This document shows, piece after piece, positions 18,146 through 26,621 of a stretch of 57,747 nt of DNA. Under the pieces are notes generated by a model, which was given only the letters and a program-made list of their open reading frames with translations, did no database searches and had not been told where the DNA came from. Each line of letters begins with the position of its first letter. The stretch's first letter is position 1. The stretch is from Pseudomonadota bacterium (GTDB lineage Bacteria > Pseudomonadota > Gammaproteobacteria > Xanthomonadales > Rhodanobacteraceae): positions 1 to 57,747 of the forward strand of contig JAFEFS010000060.1 in assembly GCA_018240465.1 (NCBI GenBank). Direction: 5' to 3'. A program made the translations under genes and the position numbers.

Positions 18146-20458
18146 TCAGAACCAGTAACGGAACGATGCCCCGATCGTGCGCGGCTGCACGCGGTAGGCA
18201 CCGTCGGGATAGAACGGTGTTGCCGAGACCTGGCGCACGACGCCGTCGCTGTTGCCGAGGTTCTTCACGAACACCGAGGCTTCCATCGAGCTCCATTGCA
18301 CGCCTGCACGCAGGTTGAGCAAATCGTATGCGTCCATCTCCCGATACAGCGAAAATGCCGGATTGAACTGCGTCGTGCGCTTGCCGACATAGTTCCATCC
18401 GCCCCAGACGAAGCCGTGCATGTCCGCCCCGAGCGGGAACGTGTATTCGGCCGTGGCGTTGAACGAGGTCTTCGGCACGAATGGCGCGGCGTCGCCGGCG
18501 TGCGCATTCAGCGGCGGCATGTCGGCGTCAAGCGTGGAATGCGTGTACGAACCACCCGCCGTGACCTTCAGGTTCTGGATCGGACGCCAGGCGATTTCGA
18601 GTTCCGCGCCCTTGCTGGTCAGGCCGGCCGCGTTCTCGACGTAGTTGACGCCGCAATTGAGGCCGCGGCGCACCTGCACGTTGTTCCACTTGATCAGGTA
18701 CAGGCTGCTGTTCACGGTGAGATGGTTGTCGAGCAGGCTCGACTTGTTGCCGATCTCGTAGTTCCACAGGTTGTCCGAGCCGTAGTCGGTAGACGGATGC
18801 AGGTTGTTCGCTTCGAGTTCCGCGCCGCACAGGTTCAGCGGGATCACCTGATTGATGCCGCCGTAACGGAAACCCTTCGCCGCCTGCGCGTAGACTTCGT
18901 TGTTGTCGTCGATCGTGTAGGCGACGTTGACCTTCGGGTTGATGCCGTTTTCCTTCGAGTGCTGCATGCCGTTCGAGGTCGCGCCGCCATTGAAGAAGCC
19001 GGACTGGTACTGCCAGTGGCGCTCCTTCCAGTCGAACGCGCGCAAGCCGCCGGTCAGCGCGAAATTGCCGAGCTTGTAGGTGGCCTCGCCGAACAGCGCG
19101 GCCTCCTCGATGTGCACGTTCTGGATGCCCCAGAACGGATAGTCCTTCGGCGCGCCGAAGTCCGCGCTCGGGAACCCGGTGTAAGCATCCCAGCCCGGAT
19201 CGGGAAAGGCGTTGATGTAGCCGCGGTTGCGCTTGTGGTAGTAGGCGCCGAGCAGCCACTTCAACACGCCATCGTCGTTGGACAGCGCGCGCACTTCCTG
19301 GGTGAAGTCGTTGAGGTGGGTTTCGTCGGCAAGCGAAGCCTTGGGTCCGTCCGCCGAAAGACCCAGTGCCGGATAGGTCGACGTGTAAATCTTGTCGAGG
19401 TTCCAGCGATTGAGCATGTTCATCTGGAAATACGATGTCGAGGAAACGATGCTGCCCCAGCCGAGGACCTGGGTCAGGGTGAGGTTGGAAAGCGTGTAGT
19501 CCTCGTTCGAATTCTCCGGCGACTGGTAGGCACGCGTGTAGTTGCCCGTCTCATCGAGGCCGCGGCCGTGGTCGCTCTGGTCATGGGCCCAGATCGACAG
19601 GTCGGCGGTGAGGCTGTCGGTCGGCAGCACGCGCAGCGCGACGCGGCCGCCGACCGCGTTGGCGCGGTTGATGTTGCTCTCGCCCGTGGTCGTGTTCTTG
19701 ATGAAGCCGCCGTTGCGGTCGTCGTACATCGACACACGCAGGCCGGCCACGTCCTTGATCAGCGGCACGTTGATCACGCCGCGCAGGTCGTAGCTGGTGC
19801 CGCCGTGGTCAATGTCGGCGATCGAGGTTTCGACACTGCCTTCGACCGTGTCGAGCAGCGGCTTGCGCGTGACCAGGCGGATTGCGCCGGCCATCGCGCC
19901 CGCGCCGTACAGCGTGCCCTGGGGGCCGCGCAGCACTTCGACGCGCTCGAGGTCGAACAGGCCGAACTCCGGATTGAAACCGTTGATCGCGACCGGCGCG
20001 TCATCGATGTAGAGGCCGACGGTTTCCTGGGTCTGCGGATCGTCCTCGGATGAATTGCCCGCGTTGACGCCGCGCATGATGATTTGCGAGCGGCCCGAGC
20101 CGGTCTTGAAGATGCCCAGGCTCGGCACGCTGGAGATCAGGTCAGTGAAGTTCTGCGCGCCGGCGTTGGTCATGTCCTTGCCGTCGATCGCCGAGATGCT
20201 CATCGACACTTTCTGCAGCGATTCGGCGCGCTTGTTCGCGGTGACGGTCACCGTCCCGAGCGCAGTTGAATCGGAAGCCGTGTTCGCGTCAGCCGGCTTG
20301 GCCTGAGCGTCCGCATCGGTCGCGGCGGCATCGGCGGCATGCGCGGAGCCGAAGGCCAGCGCGGCGAGCGCGCAGAAGACGGCATGGGCGATCCTGGTTC
20401 GTACCGGATTCGGCGCGGAAGATCGGGCGGCGGAAGAAGCGGCGCAATGCGTGATCAT
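18146..20458 (-). CDS. TonB-dependent outer-membrane receptor
   Basis: A 770-residue outer-membrane transporter energised by TonB-ExbBD. A long N-terminal export region ends near residue 41, followed by an Ala/Asp-rich stretch and a TonB-box-like segment (LGTVTVTANKRAE). The plug domain covers about residues 65-175 (LISSVPSLGIFK, IIMRGVN, VEVLRGPQGTLYGAGAMAGAI). The beta-barrel follows and ends in a C-terminal Phe (ASFRYWF). The subfamily is that of receptors common in xanthomonads and sphingomonads, whose substrates are usually unknown. It is not next to any siderophore or sugar catabolism gene. It has its own consensus promoter at 20600-20628 with a 5' leader of about 135 nt. Confidence 0.92.
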   Translation of the reverse strand: MITHCAASSAARSSAPNPVRTRIAHAVFCALAALAFGSAHAADAAATDADAQAKPADANTASDSTALGTVTVTANKRAESLQKVSMSISAIDGKDMTNAGAQNFTDLISSVPSLGIFKTGSGRSQIIMRGVNAGNSSEDDPQTQETVGLYIDDAPVAINGFNPEFGLFDLERVEVLRGPQGTLYGAGAMAGAIRLVTRKPLLDTVEGSVETSIADIDHGGTSYDLRGVINVPLIKDVAGLRVSMYDDRNGGFIKNTTTGESNINRANAVGGRVALRVLPTDSLTADLSIWAHDQSDHGRGLDETGNYTRAYQSPENSNEDYTLSNLTLTQVLGWGSIVSSTSYFQMNMLNRWNLDKIYTSTYPALGLSADGPKASLADETHLNDFTQEVRALSNDDGVLKWLLGAYYHKRNRGYINAFPDPGWDAYTGFPSADFGAPKDYPFWGIQNVHIEEAALFGEATYKLGNFALTGGLRAFDWKERHWQYQSGFFNGGATSNGMQHSKENGINPKVNVAYTIDDNNEVYAQAAKGFRYGGINQVIPLNLCGAELEANNLHPSTDYGSDNLWNYEIGNKSSLLDNHLTVNSSLYLIKWNNVQVRRGLNCGVNYVENAAGLTSKGAELEIAWRPIQNLKVTAGGSYTHSTLDADMPPLNAHAGDAAPFVPKTSFNATAEYTFPLGADMHGFVWGGWNYVGKRTTQFNPAFSLYREMDAYDLLNLRAGVQWSSMEASVFVKNLGNSDGVVRQVSATPFYPDGAYRVQPRTIGASFRYWF

Positions 20459-20599
20459 CGAATGTTCCCCGGGGGAGTGGAGTGGGCGGATGGCGGCATC
20501 CTGCCGGTGCTGTGGGTCGAGGCGATCTGGCGAAATCGGAGGCCGGACGGCATGGAGCGCCGGTCTTCGAAATTCGACATGTCAAAGAATTTTGACGAA

Positions 20600-20628
20600 T
20601 TGATAACGTTTTGACGAGGGCGTGTCAA
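20600..20628 (-). promoter_or_regulatory. sigma-70 promoter of the TonB-dependent receptor gene, with direct repeats
   Basis: On minus, TTGACA (20628-20623), 17 nt, then TATCAA (20605-20600): a perfect -35 and a good -10. Transcription would start near 20593, about 135 nt before the receptor start. Around the -10 are two copies of TTTTGACG (plus strand 20590-20597 and 20609-20616), 19 bp apart. An inverted pair GTCAAA-4-TTTGAC lies at 20581-20596, across the expected transcription start. These are candidate regulator sites. The AT-rich patch stands out from the high-GC surroundings. Confidence 0.7.
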
Positions 20629-20685
20629 GCGCGGCCGGCGTCCGCAGGAACTCCGGCACGGGATTCCGTGGCGTGCCGACGCGAC

Positions 20686-21108
20686 CTACATGTCGTGCTT
20701 GGCAAGTTCGAAGCCGGCGGCCTTGTAGGTTTTCCAGCGCTCGCGCGAGCCGGCGCGTTGCGCCTCTTCGGCAGGCACGACTTCGAGCACGCGCTCGAAC
20801 AGGCCGGGCGCGCACTCCTCGCGCAGGTTGATCACGAGCGCGCGATCCGGAGTTTCACTGCCCGGTGCGACGATCAGCACCGGCGTGATCGCGTCGTCGT
20901 CGTCGCCGGCGAGCTGATGCGGGAGGAATGCCTGCTCGTCGAACTCCCAGAGTTTCTCGTCGAGCGCATCAGCCTGGTCGGCCGAATGCGCAAGGATCAG
21001 CGCCGGTTGCCCCGACTCGAACGCGCGCTTGGCCAGCTCGCAGACGAGCAGCAGCGGATCGTCGCGGAAGCGCGGCTTGGCGATCAGGTAGAAGTCGGCA
21101 CGGGGCAT
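20686..21108 (-). CDS. holC: DNA polymerase III subunit chi
   Basis: A 140-residue chi subunit of the DNA polymerase III clamp loader, which links the replisome to single-strand DNA-binding protein. Family features are the start ADFYLIAKPRF, the central HSADQADALDEKLWEFDEQAFLPHQLAG block and the tail block RERWKTYKAAGFELAKHDM. In gammaproteobacteria holC normally sits between pepA and valS. Here the order is kept, but a 250-residue orphan gene separates it from pepA and a three-gene block from valS. Confidence 0.92.
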   Translation of the reverse strand: MPRADFYLIAKPRFRDDPLLLVCELAKRAFESGQPALILAHSADQADALDEKLWEFDEQAFLPHQLAGDDDDAITPVLIVAPGSETPDRALVINLREECAPGLFERVLEVVPAEEAQRAGSRERWKTYKAAGFELAKHDM

Positions 21109-21178
21109 CGGATGTGGTTTTCAGGCTGAGCTTGGCGACGCGGCGCAGGTCGACCTGCGCCGCGTCGCCTGCGAGAAG

Positions 21179-21931
21179 TCAGAGTGGGTTGTTGTCTGCT
21201 TTTGCGGCCTCTTGAACCTTGTATTGGACCGTCACGCTGCCCACCTCGCTGAGATAGCCGAGGGGCGCATCCTGCGGATCGTAGCCAATTTGATTGGTAT
21301 CGAGGCTCAGGAACGTCACCTGCAGCTTCGGGAAACTCCATTTTGCGCTGTAGTAACTTTTCAGTGTTCCCGCAGGGGTTTGAATCGTGAATTTTTCAGT
21401 TGATGCGGGTGGCCCGTACTTCTTCGACACGGTTTGAAACGCATTCTGTTCGTTTCTGTTTTGGAAATAAAACCGGACGCCGGTCAGTTTCGAGTCCTGG
21501 ATTCCGATCCAGATATCCTCGCTGTCGGCGATCGCAGGTCTCGAACTGTCTGCGTAGACAAGCTTGACCTTCTGATTGTTGGGCGGCAGTGCCGGCGGCA
21601 AGCTTGCCCCGGGGGTTGGCGAGCTGGTGTAGAAGGGCCCGACCCTCTGGAAGCATTTGTCGGCTGACGGCTTTGCCTCGGTATAGCGATACATTTTCGA
21701 GATGTGATCGGGTTTGCCGAGCAGGCCTCTGTTGCGTTTTGCGACCGCGATGCCTTCCATGCCCATCTGCTGTTCGAGAACTTCGTATTTGCATTCCCTG
21801 ATGTTGAATGGCTCTCCCAGAGTCAGATCGAATACCGACGTGGGGCCCGAGTCTTTAGCGAGGGCCGTGGTCGAGGACAGCAAAACAAAAACGAACGCAA
21901 ACGCGATTGGTGCAAATTCTGGCCGGCGCAT
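21179..21931 (-). CDS. exported protein of unknown function, low GC
   Basis: A 250-residue protein that I do not recognise. It has a signal peptide (residues 1 to about 25, ending TTALAK) and a good ribosome binding site (AGGGAG, 7 nt before the ATG). It contains two Cys (CKYE and KCFQRV) and a Pro-rich segment (SSPTPGASLPPALPP, about 103-117). Aromatic beta-strand-like stretches follow in the second half (IWIGIQDSKLTGVRFYFQN). Its DNA is clearly poorer in GC than its neighbours and uses more A/T-ending codons. Together with its position splitting pepA from holC, this suggests acquisition by transfer. A periplasmic location is inferred from the signal peptide alone. Confidence 0.75.
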   Translation of the reverse strand: MRRPEFAPIAFAFVFVLLSSTTALAKDSGPTSVFDLTLGEPFNIRECKYEVLEQQMGMEGIAVAKRNRGLLGKPDHISKMYRYTEAKPSADKCFQRVGPFYTSSPTPGASLPPALPPNNQKVKLVYADSSRPAIADSEDIWIGIQDSKLTGVRFYFQNRNEQNAFQTVSKKYGPPASTEKFTIQTPAGTLKSYYSAKWSFPKLQVTFLSLDTNQIGYDPQDAPLGYLSEVGSVTVQYKVQEAAKADNNPL

Positions 21932-22079
21932 GTGAATCTCCCTTTGAGATGCTTGGTTCTATTCGATGCCCGAGTCGTTTTCCTTGCTCACGTTGACTGG
22001 AGGGCGGGACGCAGGCATGCGTAGATTTTGGACCGCCCACCCTGGATCCAACTTTCAATTGCCCTCGACGGATGCCGCA

Positions 22080-23570
22080 TCAGCCAGCGGCGCGATCGAG
22101 CAGATACTGCGCGAGCAGCGGCACCGGCCGACCCGTCGCCGAGCCCTTGCGGCCTTCGTCCCAGGCGCTGCCGGCGATGTCGAGATGGGCCCAGCGGAAG
22201 CCCTCGGTGAAGCGCGCGAGGAAGCAGCCCGCGGTGATCGCGCCGGCGTACTTGCCGCCGATATTGGCGACGTCGGCGTAGCCGGTTTCGAGCTGGCTCT
22301 GGTAGTCATCCCACAGCGGCAGGCGCCAGGCGCGGTCGAGCGTGGCCTGGCCTGCGGCGAGCAGTTCGTCGGCGAGCGTGTCGTCCTGGGTCATCAAGCC
22401 GCTGGCGTGCTTGCCGAGCGCGACGACGCAGGCGCCGGTCAGCGTGGCTACGTCGATGATCGTCTGCGGCTTGTACTTCTGCACCCAGGTCAGCGCGTCG
22501 CAGAGGATCAGGCGGCCTTCGGCATCGGTGTTGAGCACTTCGACGGTCTGGCCCGACATCGTCGTGACCACGTCGCTCGGCCGCTGCGCGTTGCTGCCCG
22601 GCATGTTCTCCACCGCCGGCACGACGCAGACGAGGTTGAGATTGAGCTTCAATTCGACCGCGGCGAGGAACGCGCCGAGCACGCCGGCCGCGCCACACAT
22701 GTCGAACTTCATTTCCTCCATGCCGGCGGAGGGTTTGATCGAGATGCCGCCGGTGTCGAAGGTGACGCCCTTGCCGACCAGCGCGTAGGGTTGCTCGTCG
22801 GCCGCGCCACCCTTCCACTCGAGCACGATCAGCCGCGGCCTGTTCGCCGAGCCCTGGGCAACGCCGAGCAGCGCGCCCATGCCGAGTTTGTACATCTGCT
22901 CCTCTTCGAGCACCTCGCAGGTGACGCCGGGGTGATCCAGGGCGAGCTGGTGCGCTTCGCCGGCGAGATAGGCCGGGGTGCAGATGTTCGGCGGCAGGTT
23001 GCCGAGCCCGCGCGCGAAGCGCACGCCGCGGGCGATCGCGCTCGCCTGCACGAGCGCGGCTGCGTCGGTGTCGGCCGGCGCGGCGAAAGCGAGTGCATGC
23101 AGTTCCGGGCGCGAGCTTTTTTCGCGCGGCTTGAAGGTCGCCGTGTACTTGTAGGCCTGCGCGTCGCCGGCGAGCGCACCGGTGCGCAGTTTCCAGGCGA
23201 GGTCGCGGCCCGGCACGTCGATGTCGCTCAAGTACGACACGGCGGAGTCGATCGGCAGGTTCTTCAAAGCGCGCGCGGCATCGGCGCTGGTTTTCGCATA
23301 GCGCGCGGCGTCGAACTTCCTCGCTTCGCCGAGACCGACGACGAGCACGCGCTCGGCCTTGATGCCGGCAACGCCGAACAGGGCCTGGGAGGCGCCGGGC
23401 TTGGAAGACAGATCGCCCGATTCGAGCAGGCGCGTGAGCGTGCCGGCGGACGCCGCATCGATGCGGCGCGCGGCGGCAGAGAGCATATGGTCGTCGAACA
23501 CGCCGACGACAACGCAGGGCGTTTCCGCGGTTTCCGGGAGGCGGGAATCGAGGCTGAACTGGAGGATCAT
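22080..23570 (-). CDS. pepA: leucyl aminopeptidase (M17, cytosol aminopeptidase)
   Basis: A 496-residue two-metal aminopeptidase of family M17 that removes N-terminal residues from peptides. In E. coli PepA also binds DNA as an accessory protein in Xer recombination. The family signature NTDAEGRL is at residues 347-354. Metal-ligand blocks are VGKGVTFDTGGISIKP and KFDMCGAAG. The N-terminal macro-like domain is present. It is divergent from lptF with a 124-bp gap. That xerD lies about 3 kb away is a common gammaproteobacterial neighbourhood, not proof of joint function. Confidence 0.96.
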   Translation of the reverse strand: MILQFSLDSRLPETAETPCVVVGVFDDHMLSAAARRIDAASAGTLTRLLESGDLSSKPGASQALFGVAGIKAERVLVVGLGEARKFDAARYAKTSADAARALKNLPIDSAVSYLSDIDVPGRDLAWKLRTGALAGDAQAYKYTATFKPREKSSRPELHALAFAAPADTDAAALVQASAIARGVRFARGLGNLPPNICTPAYLAGEAHQLALDHPGVTCEVLEEEQMYKLGMGALLGVAQGSANRPRLIVLEWKGGAADEQPYALVGKGVTFDTGGISIKPSAGMEEMKFDMCGAAGVLGAFLAAVELKLNLNLVCVVPAVENMPGSNAQRPSDVVTTMSGQTVEVLNTDAEGRLILCDALTWVQKYKPQTIIDVATLTGACVVALGKHASGLMTQDDTLADELLAAGQATLDRAWRLPLWDDYQSQLETGYADVANIGGKYAGAITAGCFLARFTEGFRWAHLDIAGSAWDEGRKGSATGRPVPLLAQYLLDRAAG

Positions 23571-23583
23571 CAGGTTACCGTCG

Positions 23584-23610
23584 TTGGTTGTGGGTCGGCT
23601 CGGCTACAAT
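23584..23610 (+). promoter_or_regulatory. possible promoter of lptFG
   Basis: TTGGTT (23584-23589), 15 nt, TACAAT (23605-23610) in the gap between divergent pepA and lptF, about 80 nt before the lptF start. The -10 is good, but the spacer is short and the -35 imperfect, so this is a candidate only. Confidence 0.4.
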
Positions 23611-23694
23611 TAAGGTTGGGTAAACGTGCCTGCGTGTGCAATCGCGGCGCGCCGCGGCCAGAGCGCAAACACAAGAGAGCAAGTTTACCGCAAC

Positions 23695-24873
23695 ATGCGA
23701 TTCCTCACCCTGCGCATCATCGACCGCTATCTCGCGCGCGAGCTGCTGGTCAGTTTCGTCGCCGCGACCGCGATCCTGCTGCTCGTCAGCATCGGCGGCA
23801 CCGTGGCCGACCTGCTCAACAAGATCGCACGCGGGCGCATTCCGGCCGAACTGCTGTTCTCGCTGATCGGCTTGCGTACCGTCGATGCGCTGACCCTGCT
23901 CGCGCCGCTTGCCGTGTTCATCGGCGTGCAGATCGCCTACGGGCGCCTGTACCGCGAGAGCGAGATGGCCGTGTTCGCCGCTTCCGGGTTGCCCGTGACC
24001 GGGCTGCTGCGGCCGCTGGCGTTGCTCGCCGTACCGTTGGCTGCGGTGATGGCGCTGATCTCATTCTGGCTGGCGCCGGCCGCGGTGCGCCTGTCGCAGA
24101 ATCTCGTGCTGCAGGCGAACCGTTCGTTGATCATCGCCGGGCTCGAGCCGGGCAAGTTCGTCGAGCTGCCGAACGGCGACGGCATGATGTACGTCGAGTC
24201 GATGAGCCCGGACGGCACGCAGTTCAAGAAGATGTTCGTCGCCAGCGAGCGCGCGCTGGGGATCGACAAGAACACGCCCGATGCCAGGGCGAAGGCCACC
24301 ACCGCGCCGGTGCGCATCAACGTGATCACCGCGGCGGACGGCGAACTGTACCACGACGTCAACGGCGCCGAGCGCTACCTCGGCCTCAACAACGGCTTTC
24401 GCGTCGAAGGCATCATCGGCCAGGACAACTACCGCCTGCTGCGCTACGCGCGCAACGACGTCAAGCTCACCGACTCCGAACCCGACGCCAGCGCCGACGC
24501 GGTCAAGCGCGCCGCGCCGACCGCCGACCTGCTGCGCAGCGAGGACCTCGTGCAGCGCACCGAATTGCACTGGCGCCTGGCGGCGCCGATCTCGACCTTG
24601 GTGCTGATCCTGCTCGCGCTGCCGCTGTCGAAGTCGAGTCCGCGGCAGCCGCGCTATGCCGGATTGATCATCGCCGGCCTGTCCTGGGCGATCTACTACG
24701 CGTTCATGAACATCGCACGCAACCAGCTGGTCAGCGGCAAGCTCAGCTTTGCGTTGGGCATGTGGTGGGTGCACGTGCCGGTGTTGCTGATCGCGTTGTA
24801 CCTGCTCTGGCGCAGCCAGCAGCTGCCGCGGCCGAAGCCGGCCAGGGCGATGCCCGTGGCGGGGGCGGCATGA
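23695..24873 (+). CDS. lptF: LPS export ABC transporter permease LptF
   Basis: A 392-residue inner-membrane subunit of the LptB2FG transporter, which extracts LPS from the inner membrane and passes it to LptC. The LptF/YjgP signature is near the start (RIIDRYLARELLVSFVAATAILLLVS). Three N-terminal helices, a periplasmic beta-jellyroll domain (about residues 130-270) and three C-terminal helices are recognisable. The start at 23695 fits the family N-terminus; a GTG 69 nt upstream would add an atypical leader. It overlaps lptG by 4 nt (ATGA). Confidence 0.95.
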   Translation: MRFLTLRIIDRYLARELLVSFVAATAILLLVSIGGTVADLLNKIARGRIPAELLFSLIGLRTVDALTLLAPLAVFIGVQIAYGRLYRESEMAVFAASGLPVTGLLRPLALLAVPLAAVMALISFWLAPAAVRLSQNLVLQANRSLIIAGLEPGKFVELPNGDGMMYVESMSPDGTQFKKMFVASERALGIDKNTPDARAKATTAPVRINVITAADGELYHDVNGAERYLGLNNGFRVEGIIGQDNYRLLRYARNDVKLTDSEPDASADAVKRAAPTADLLRSEDLVQRTELHWRLAAPISTLVLILLALPLSKSSPRQPRYAGLIIAGLSWAIYYAFMNIARNQLVSGKLSFALGMWWVHVPVLLIALYLLWRSQQLPRPKPARAMPVAGAA

Positions 24874-26006
24874 TGGCCCTCGTTCGCGCCATGCGTCGCG
24901 GCCTCGACCGGATGCGCTTCAAGAAGGTCGACAAGGTCGTCGCGTTGTCGGTGATCGGCGGCGTGCTGCTGGCCTGGTGCGTCGTTGTCGCGCTCGATGC
25001 GATGCAGGCTTTCGTCGGCGAGATCAACGACGTCGGCACCGGTGACTACACGCTGGCCAAGGCGGTGGCCTATATCCTGCTCACCGTGCCGCGGCGCATG
25101 TACCAGTACTTTGCCTACGGTGCCTTGATCGGCGGCCTGATGGGCATGGGCGCGCTCGCCGCCAGCGGCGAGCTGACCGCTTTGCGTGCCGCTGGCATGT
25201 CCAAGCTGCGCATCTGCGCGTCGGTCGTGCTCGCGCTGACCATCCTGACCGCGTTCGTCGCACTGATGGGCGAGGCGATCGCGCCGCGCGCGCAGCAGAA
25301 GGCCGAGTCGCTGATGCAGACGGCGAAGAACCGCGACATCGCCATCGGCAAGGGCGGCACGCTGTGGGCGCGCGATGGCGACACGGTGATCAATGCCAAG
25401 CGCGGGCGCACTCGCCGCGGGCACGACGGCACGCCGACGATCGAGCTGTCCGAGGTGCGCGTATTCGAATTCACCCCGGGTGGCCAACTGTCCGCGTTGT
25501 CGATCGCGAAGACGGCGACGCATGTTGCCGGCGAGTGGACGCTGCACGATGTGCGTCGCACCGAATTCGTCGGACGCTCGGCGACGAGCACGACGCAGGA
25601 GACGGCGCAATGGAAGTCGCGGCTCGACCCGGACGTGCTCGCCGTATCGATGATCCACCCGGAATACCTGTCGATGAACGATCTGGCGCGCAACATCGAC
25701 TACATGAACCGTAACCGCCAGGATGCGACCAGCTACAAGCTCGCCTACTGGAGCCGCATCTTCTATCCCCTCAACGTGCTTGTGCTGGCCTTCTGCGCGG
25801 TGCCGTTTGCATTCGGTTCGCTGCGCACCGGCGGCCTCGGCAAGCGTCTGTTCATGGGCATGGCGCTGGCAATCAGTTACTACTTCTTCCAGAAATCCGT
25901 GGTCAGCATGGGTGCGGTATACAATTTCAACCTTGCACTCGTGAACGCGCTGCCGTCGCTGTTGCTTGCGCTGGCGGCGTTCGCCTATTTCCGCAGGGAT
26001 GCGTAG
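24870..26006 (+). CDS. lptG: LPS export ABC transporter permease LptG
   Basis: A 378-residue partner of LptF in the LPS exporter. The second membrane segment region (YAFGALIGGL-like: YFAYGALIGGLMGMGALAASGEL) and the EL-TALRAAGMS coupling-helix block are typical. A periplasmic beta domain (about 130-265) and three C-terminal helices follow. Two consecutive ATG codons (24870 and 24873) are possible starts; the first overlaps the lptF stop. The open frame extends nearly 3 kb upstream without a stop, but that part is antisense to pepA and in another frame of lptF, so it is not coding. Confidence 0.95.
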   Translation: MMALVRAMRRGLDRMRFKKVDKVVALSVIGGVLLAWCVVVALDAMQAFVGEINDVGTGDYTLAKAVAYILLTVPRRMYQYFAYGALIGGLMGMGALAASGELTALRAAGMSKLRICASVVLALTILTAFVALMGEAIAPRAQQKAESLMQTAKNRDIAIGKGGTLWARDGDTVINAKRGRTRRGHDGTPTIELSEVRVFEFTPGGQLSALSIAKTATHVAGEWTLHDVRRTEFVGRSATSTTQETAQWKSRLDPDVLAVSMIHPEYLSMNDLARNIDYMNRNRQDATSYKLAYWSRIFYPLNVLVLAFCAVPFAFGSLRTGGLGKRLFMGMALAISYYFFQKSVVSMGAVYNFNLALVNALPSLLLALAAFAYFRRDA

Positions 26007-26089
26007 ACAAGGGCCGATGCGCGGGGCCGAAAAGCGGACAGGTGAGCTGCGCTGAGTACGGTCTGCCGCCGTCAGCCCCCAGTCTTCAG

Positions 26090-26536
26090 TCATTTCTCCA
26101 TGCGCACGAGCAGTGTGCCGGTCGCGATGTCGTGCCAGGCGCGGCGCTCGCGGTCGATCAGACACCAGAGGAAGCCTGCGCCGAGCGCAGCGAACGAAAC
26201 CAGGGCGACGGCGAAGCGCAGCAGCGCGCGGCGCAGGTCGATCGCGCCGCCGTCGGCGCCTACCACGCGCAGGCGCCAGGGCTTCATGCCGACGGTCTGG
26301 CCGCCGCGCAGCCAGGAGACAACGAAGTAAGTCGCGGTGATCGCCAGCACGAGCGCCTGCACGAACAGCTTGTGCGCGACACGGTGCACGTCGAGCGTGC
26401 CGCCGGTCAGCGCGAGCGCGAGCAGCACCGCGCAGAACCACAGCGCGAGCAGCGGAAACAAATCATAGACCGCGGCAATCAGGCGCCAGCCGAGTTGGGC
26501 GGGAGTGGCGGCGGCCCGCGCGGAAGTAGAATCCAT
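26090..26536 (-). CDS. RDD family membrane protein
   Basis: A 148-residue inner-membrane protein of the RDD family, with the defining Arg in the first helix region (GWRLIAAVYDLFPLLALWF) and the motif GGQTVGMKPWRLRVV. Four hydrophobic segments are visible. RDD proteins are poorly understood; some are linked to ion exchange. It stands between convergent lptG and divergent xerD and forms no operon. xerD begins 85 nt away on the other strand. Confidence 0.88.
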   Translation of the reverse strand: MDSTSARAAATPAQLGWRLIAAVYDLFPLLALWFCAVLLALALTGGTLDVHRVAHKLFVQALVLAITATYFVVSWLRGGQTVGMKPWRLRVVGADGGAIDLRRALLRFAVALVSFAALGAGFLWCLIDRERRAWHDIATGTLLVRMEK

Positions 26537-26621
26537 CGGATATCTCGAAGGTCGTCATGTCCGCCTTCGCGGGTACGACAAAGCCAAGCCTCAAACGTGG
26601 CAGTTTATCCTCGACGCAGCG

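Noticed and set aside
21966..24869. Very long open frame continuous with lptG on plus
   Set aside because: It is antisense to pepA and out of frame with lptF. The translated part is Arg/Ala/Gly-rich with no domain, an effect of high GC. Only the part from 24870 is lptG.
24696..26441. 581-residue open frame on minus across lptG and the RDD gene region
   Set aside because: It is antisense to lptG and in another frame of the RDD gene, with low-complexity Arg/His/Ala translation.
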